Shown here in pieces: positions 4,672-5,747 of a stretch of 5,747 bases of DNA. Within the stretch, counting starts at the first letter, position 1. Each line of letters begins with the position of its first letter. Under the pieces are notes generated by a model. It saw only the letters and a program-made list of their open reading frames with translations, made no database searches and was not told the origin of the DNA. Location: NCBI GenBank assembly GCA_947623765.1, contig CANQIG010000135.1, positions 1 to 5,747 on the forward strand, read 5' to 3'. This DNA is from an uncultured Clostridia bacterium. Its GTDB lineage: Bacteria; Bacillota; Clostridia; Oscillospirales; Acutalibacteraceae. Both the position numbers and the translations under genes were made by a program.

Positions 4672-5445
4672 TCAGAGGAAATACGGCGCGAAGACGGTGA
4701 AATTCAGCGCGGCAAGGATCGAGAGATGGGCGGGATAGAAAACGTAGAAGAAATATTTCATCTTTCGGGAACCGGGCTTGCCGTTGTAAACGGCGAGCAG
4801 TCCCACGCCGGCCAGCGCGCCGGCGAGATAGGCGAAGGAGATTGGACTGACGCCCTGCCCCGCGCTCAGAAGCGGCCAGTTGAAGAGAAGCACATATTCC
4901 ACGGCCATCGCCGCCGCGACGCAGAGCAGCCGCCAGCTTTTCTTCTCAAAGAAAACATACGGCAGGATGATGCACGCCACGCCGAGGCCCGCGTAGTCGG
5001 TCTCGGCGAACTGCGCCAGCGCAATGATCCCGACGATGGGGAGGATGGCGACCCACGCTTTCCCGCGCGACGCGAGGACTTCCCAGATGTTGCAGCAGAG
5101 CGCGCCGAGGAACAGCGTGAAGAAGACGTTGTGCATCCCGAAGGTCAGCTCGTGGTCAAACGCGAGGTTATAGGGGAGCTCGGCGATCAGGGCGAACACA
5201 CCGAGGCGCAGCAGGTGCTTTTTCGGGCTGCGGGTATAGGCGCATCCCTGCGTGATCCCGTAGGCGAAGATCGGGAAGGCCAGCCGCCCGATGCAGCGCA
5301 TGATATAGTAAACATAGTAGGTGACCGTGTAGTCCACGCCGCAGGTGTAAAACAAAAACGGCTGGAGCGGCCCCGCGAGCGCCGCCGCAATGTGGTCGAT
5401 GAGCATCGCGGTGATCGCGACCCATTTGAGTTTGTTCCATGTCAT
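4672..5445 (-). CDS. TraX-family integral membrane protein, 257 aa
   Basis: The N terminus, NKLKWVAITAMLIDHIAAAL (residues 4-23), is the hallmark of TraX homologues, followed by RCIGRLAFPIFAYGITQG (50-67), LLRLGVFALIAELPYNL (78-94) and a C-terminal FYPAHLSILAAL (236-247) with conserved-looking H240. By eye there are about eight or nine membrane helices, near 5-24, 40-62, 78-94, 105-123, 130-146, 150-166, 171-189, 201-220 and 230-252. The founding member acetylates F-pilin during conjugation. Here no pilin or transfer gene is nearby, and chromosomal TraX relatives are common in Clostridia, probably as acyltransferases of unknown substrate. I chose ATG at 5445 because AAAGGGG (5454-5460 on the opposite strand) lies 8 bases upstream. 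The in-frame ATG at 5499 lies between the -35 and -10 boxes, ahead of the likely transcription start. Confidence 0.85.
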   Translation of the reverse strand: MTWNKLKWVAITAMLIDHIAAALAGPLQPFLFYTCGVDYTVTYYVYYIMRCIGRLAFPIFAYGITQGCAYTRSPKKHLLRLGVFALIAELPYNLAFDHELTFGMHNVFFTLFLGALCCNIWEVLASRGKAWVAILPIVGIIALAQFAETDYAGLGVACIILPYVFFEKKSWRLLCVAAAMAVEYVLLFNWPLLSAGQGVSPISFAYLAGALAGVGLLAVYNGKPGSRKMKYFFYVFYPAHLSILAALNFTVFAPYFL

Positions 5446-5481
5446 TGGGAAAACCCCTTTAGTCTGTTCGGATTCTTCCTC

Positions 5482-5510
5482 ATTATAGCGAAAAGACACG
5501 GAAAAGTCAA
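5482..5510 (-). promoter_or_regulatory. Near-consensus sigma-A promoter of the TraX-family gene
   Basis: Read on the minus strand, TTGACT (5510-5505) and TATAAT (5487-5482) are separated by 17 bases, 11 of 12 consensus positions. A run of seven A residues (5517-5511) just upstream of the -35 resembles an UP element. Transcription should start near 5475, giving a leader of about 30 bases, and this rules out the longer N terminus at 5499. Confidence 0.9.
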
Positions 5511-5523
5511 TTTTTTTGCATTG

Positions 5524-5747
5524 CTCCTACCTTTTCTGAAGAAAAGGTAGGCCAAAAGCGGCCGGAGGCCGTTTCGTCGCGCCGGTCGTTCGCTCCGCGA
5601 ACTTCGCCGGTGGGTTTGGGGAGCTTTGCCCCGCGCCGGGAAATGGGTTGATGTGGGGCGTTTGCCCCCGTTTCCCACAGGCCTGCTTAGGGCGAACGAA
5701 AGCGGCCCCGCCGCCGTTGCACCGCAGGTGCCAAAGCCTTTGCCTCC
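5524..5747 (-). repeat. Hairpin-rich intergenic repeat, copy D, upstream of the TraX-family gene
   Basis: No gene is supported in the last 224 bases. A perfect 12-bp stem, 5526-5537 with 5540-5551, surrounds the C[TGAA]G-type centre. Positions 5540-5558 are the exact reverse complement of 1356-1374 in copy B (19 bases), so the element faces the minus-strand gene. Further hairpins are CGGCC-GGA-GGCCG (5559-5571), GTTCGC-TCC-GCGAAC (5588-5602), an imperfect GGGG/CCCC stem near 5618-5632, and GGGGC-GTTT-GCCCC (5655-5668) nested inside GGGAAA/TTTCCC (5638-5643 with 5671-5676). The strand is the orientation judged from the downstream gene. The far end runs off the window. Confidence 0.65.

Noticed and set aside
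4493..4738. Small open frame overlapping the esterase stop by ATGA, suggesting coupling
   Set aside because: It runs through the bidirectional terminator and into the antisense 3' end of the TraX-family gene, and the peptide resembles no family I know.
5442..5678. Short minus-strand open frame upstream of the TraX-family gene
   Set aside because: It is repeat-derived and overlaps the promoter and start of the TraX-family gene in another frame.

Overview
The window reads as chromosomal DNA of a GC-rich, Gram-positive-type anaerobe, most likely a Clostridia lineage (Oscillospirales or Christensenellales-like, possibly from gut). This is inferred from protein families (a DUF896/UPF0291 protein, a short single-chain iron-sulfur L-serine dehydratase, a chromosomal TraX homologue), strong AGGAGG-type ribosome binding sites, sigma-A-like promoters with 17-base spacers, and intergenic DNA packed with small GC hairpins. 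No taxonomic marker is present, so the assignment is tentative.

Layout, left to right: (1) 1-117, the last 38 codons of a MATE-family efflux transporter. (2) 118-453, repeat copy A. (3) 454-1038, a small P-loop kinase-like protein with visibly lower GC than its neighbours. (4) 1039-1588, a candidate promoter followed by repeat copy B and a partial copy C, the two lying in tandem at a 187-base offset. (5) 1589-3713, a tight three-gene operon on +: DUF896 protein, PHP-domain phosphoesterase (4-base ATGA overlap) and L-serine ammonia-lyase (2-base gap), closed by a good intrinsic terminator. (6) 3784-4496, an independently promoted SGNH/GDSL-type esterase. (7) 4633-4666, a bidirectional terminator between convergent genes. 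(8) 4672-5445 on -, a TraX-family membrane protein with a near-consensus promoter. (9) 5524-5747, a hairpin-rich repeat region (copy D) upstream of traX.

How the genes work together: serine dehydratase makes pyruvate and ammonia from L-serine. The PHP and DUF896 proteins are translationally linked to it, but their substrates and roles cannot be read from the sequence. The esterase and TraX genes are separate transcription units.

I do not see a convincing new multi-gene system. The least ordinary content is the intergenic repeat family. It is modular and roughly 150-310 bases per copy. Its hairpin stems differ in sequence between copies while pairing is kept, and copies A, C and D sit just upstream of, and oriented with, a gene. 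Copies A and B/C also bracket the compositionally different kinase gene. Because the repeats contain no stops in some frames, they create false N-terminal extensions and false short ORFs.
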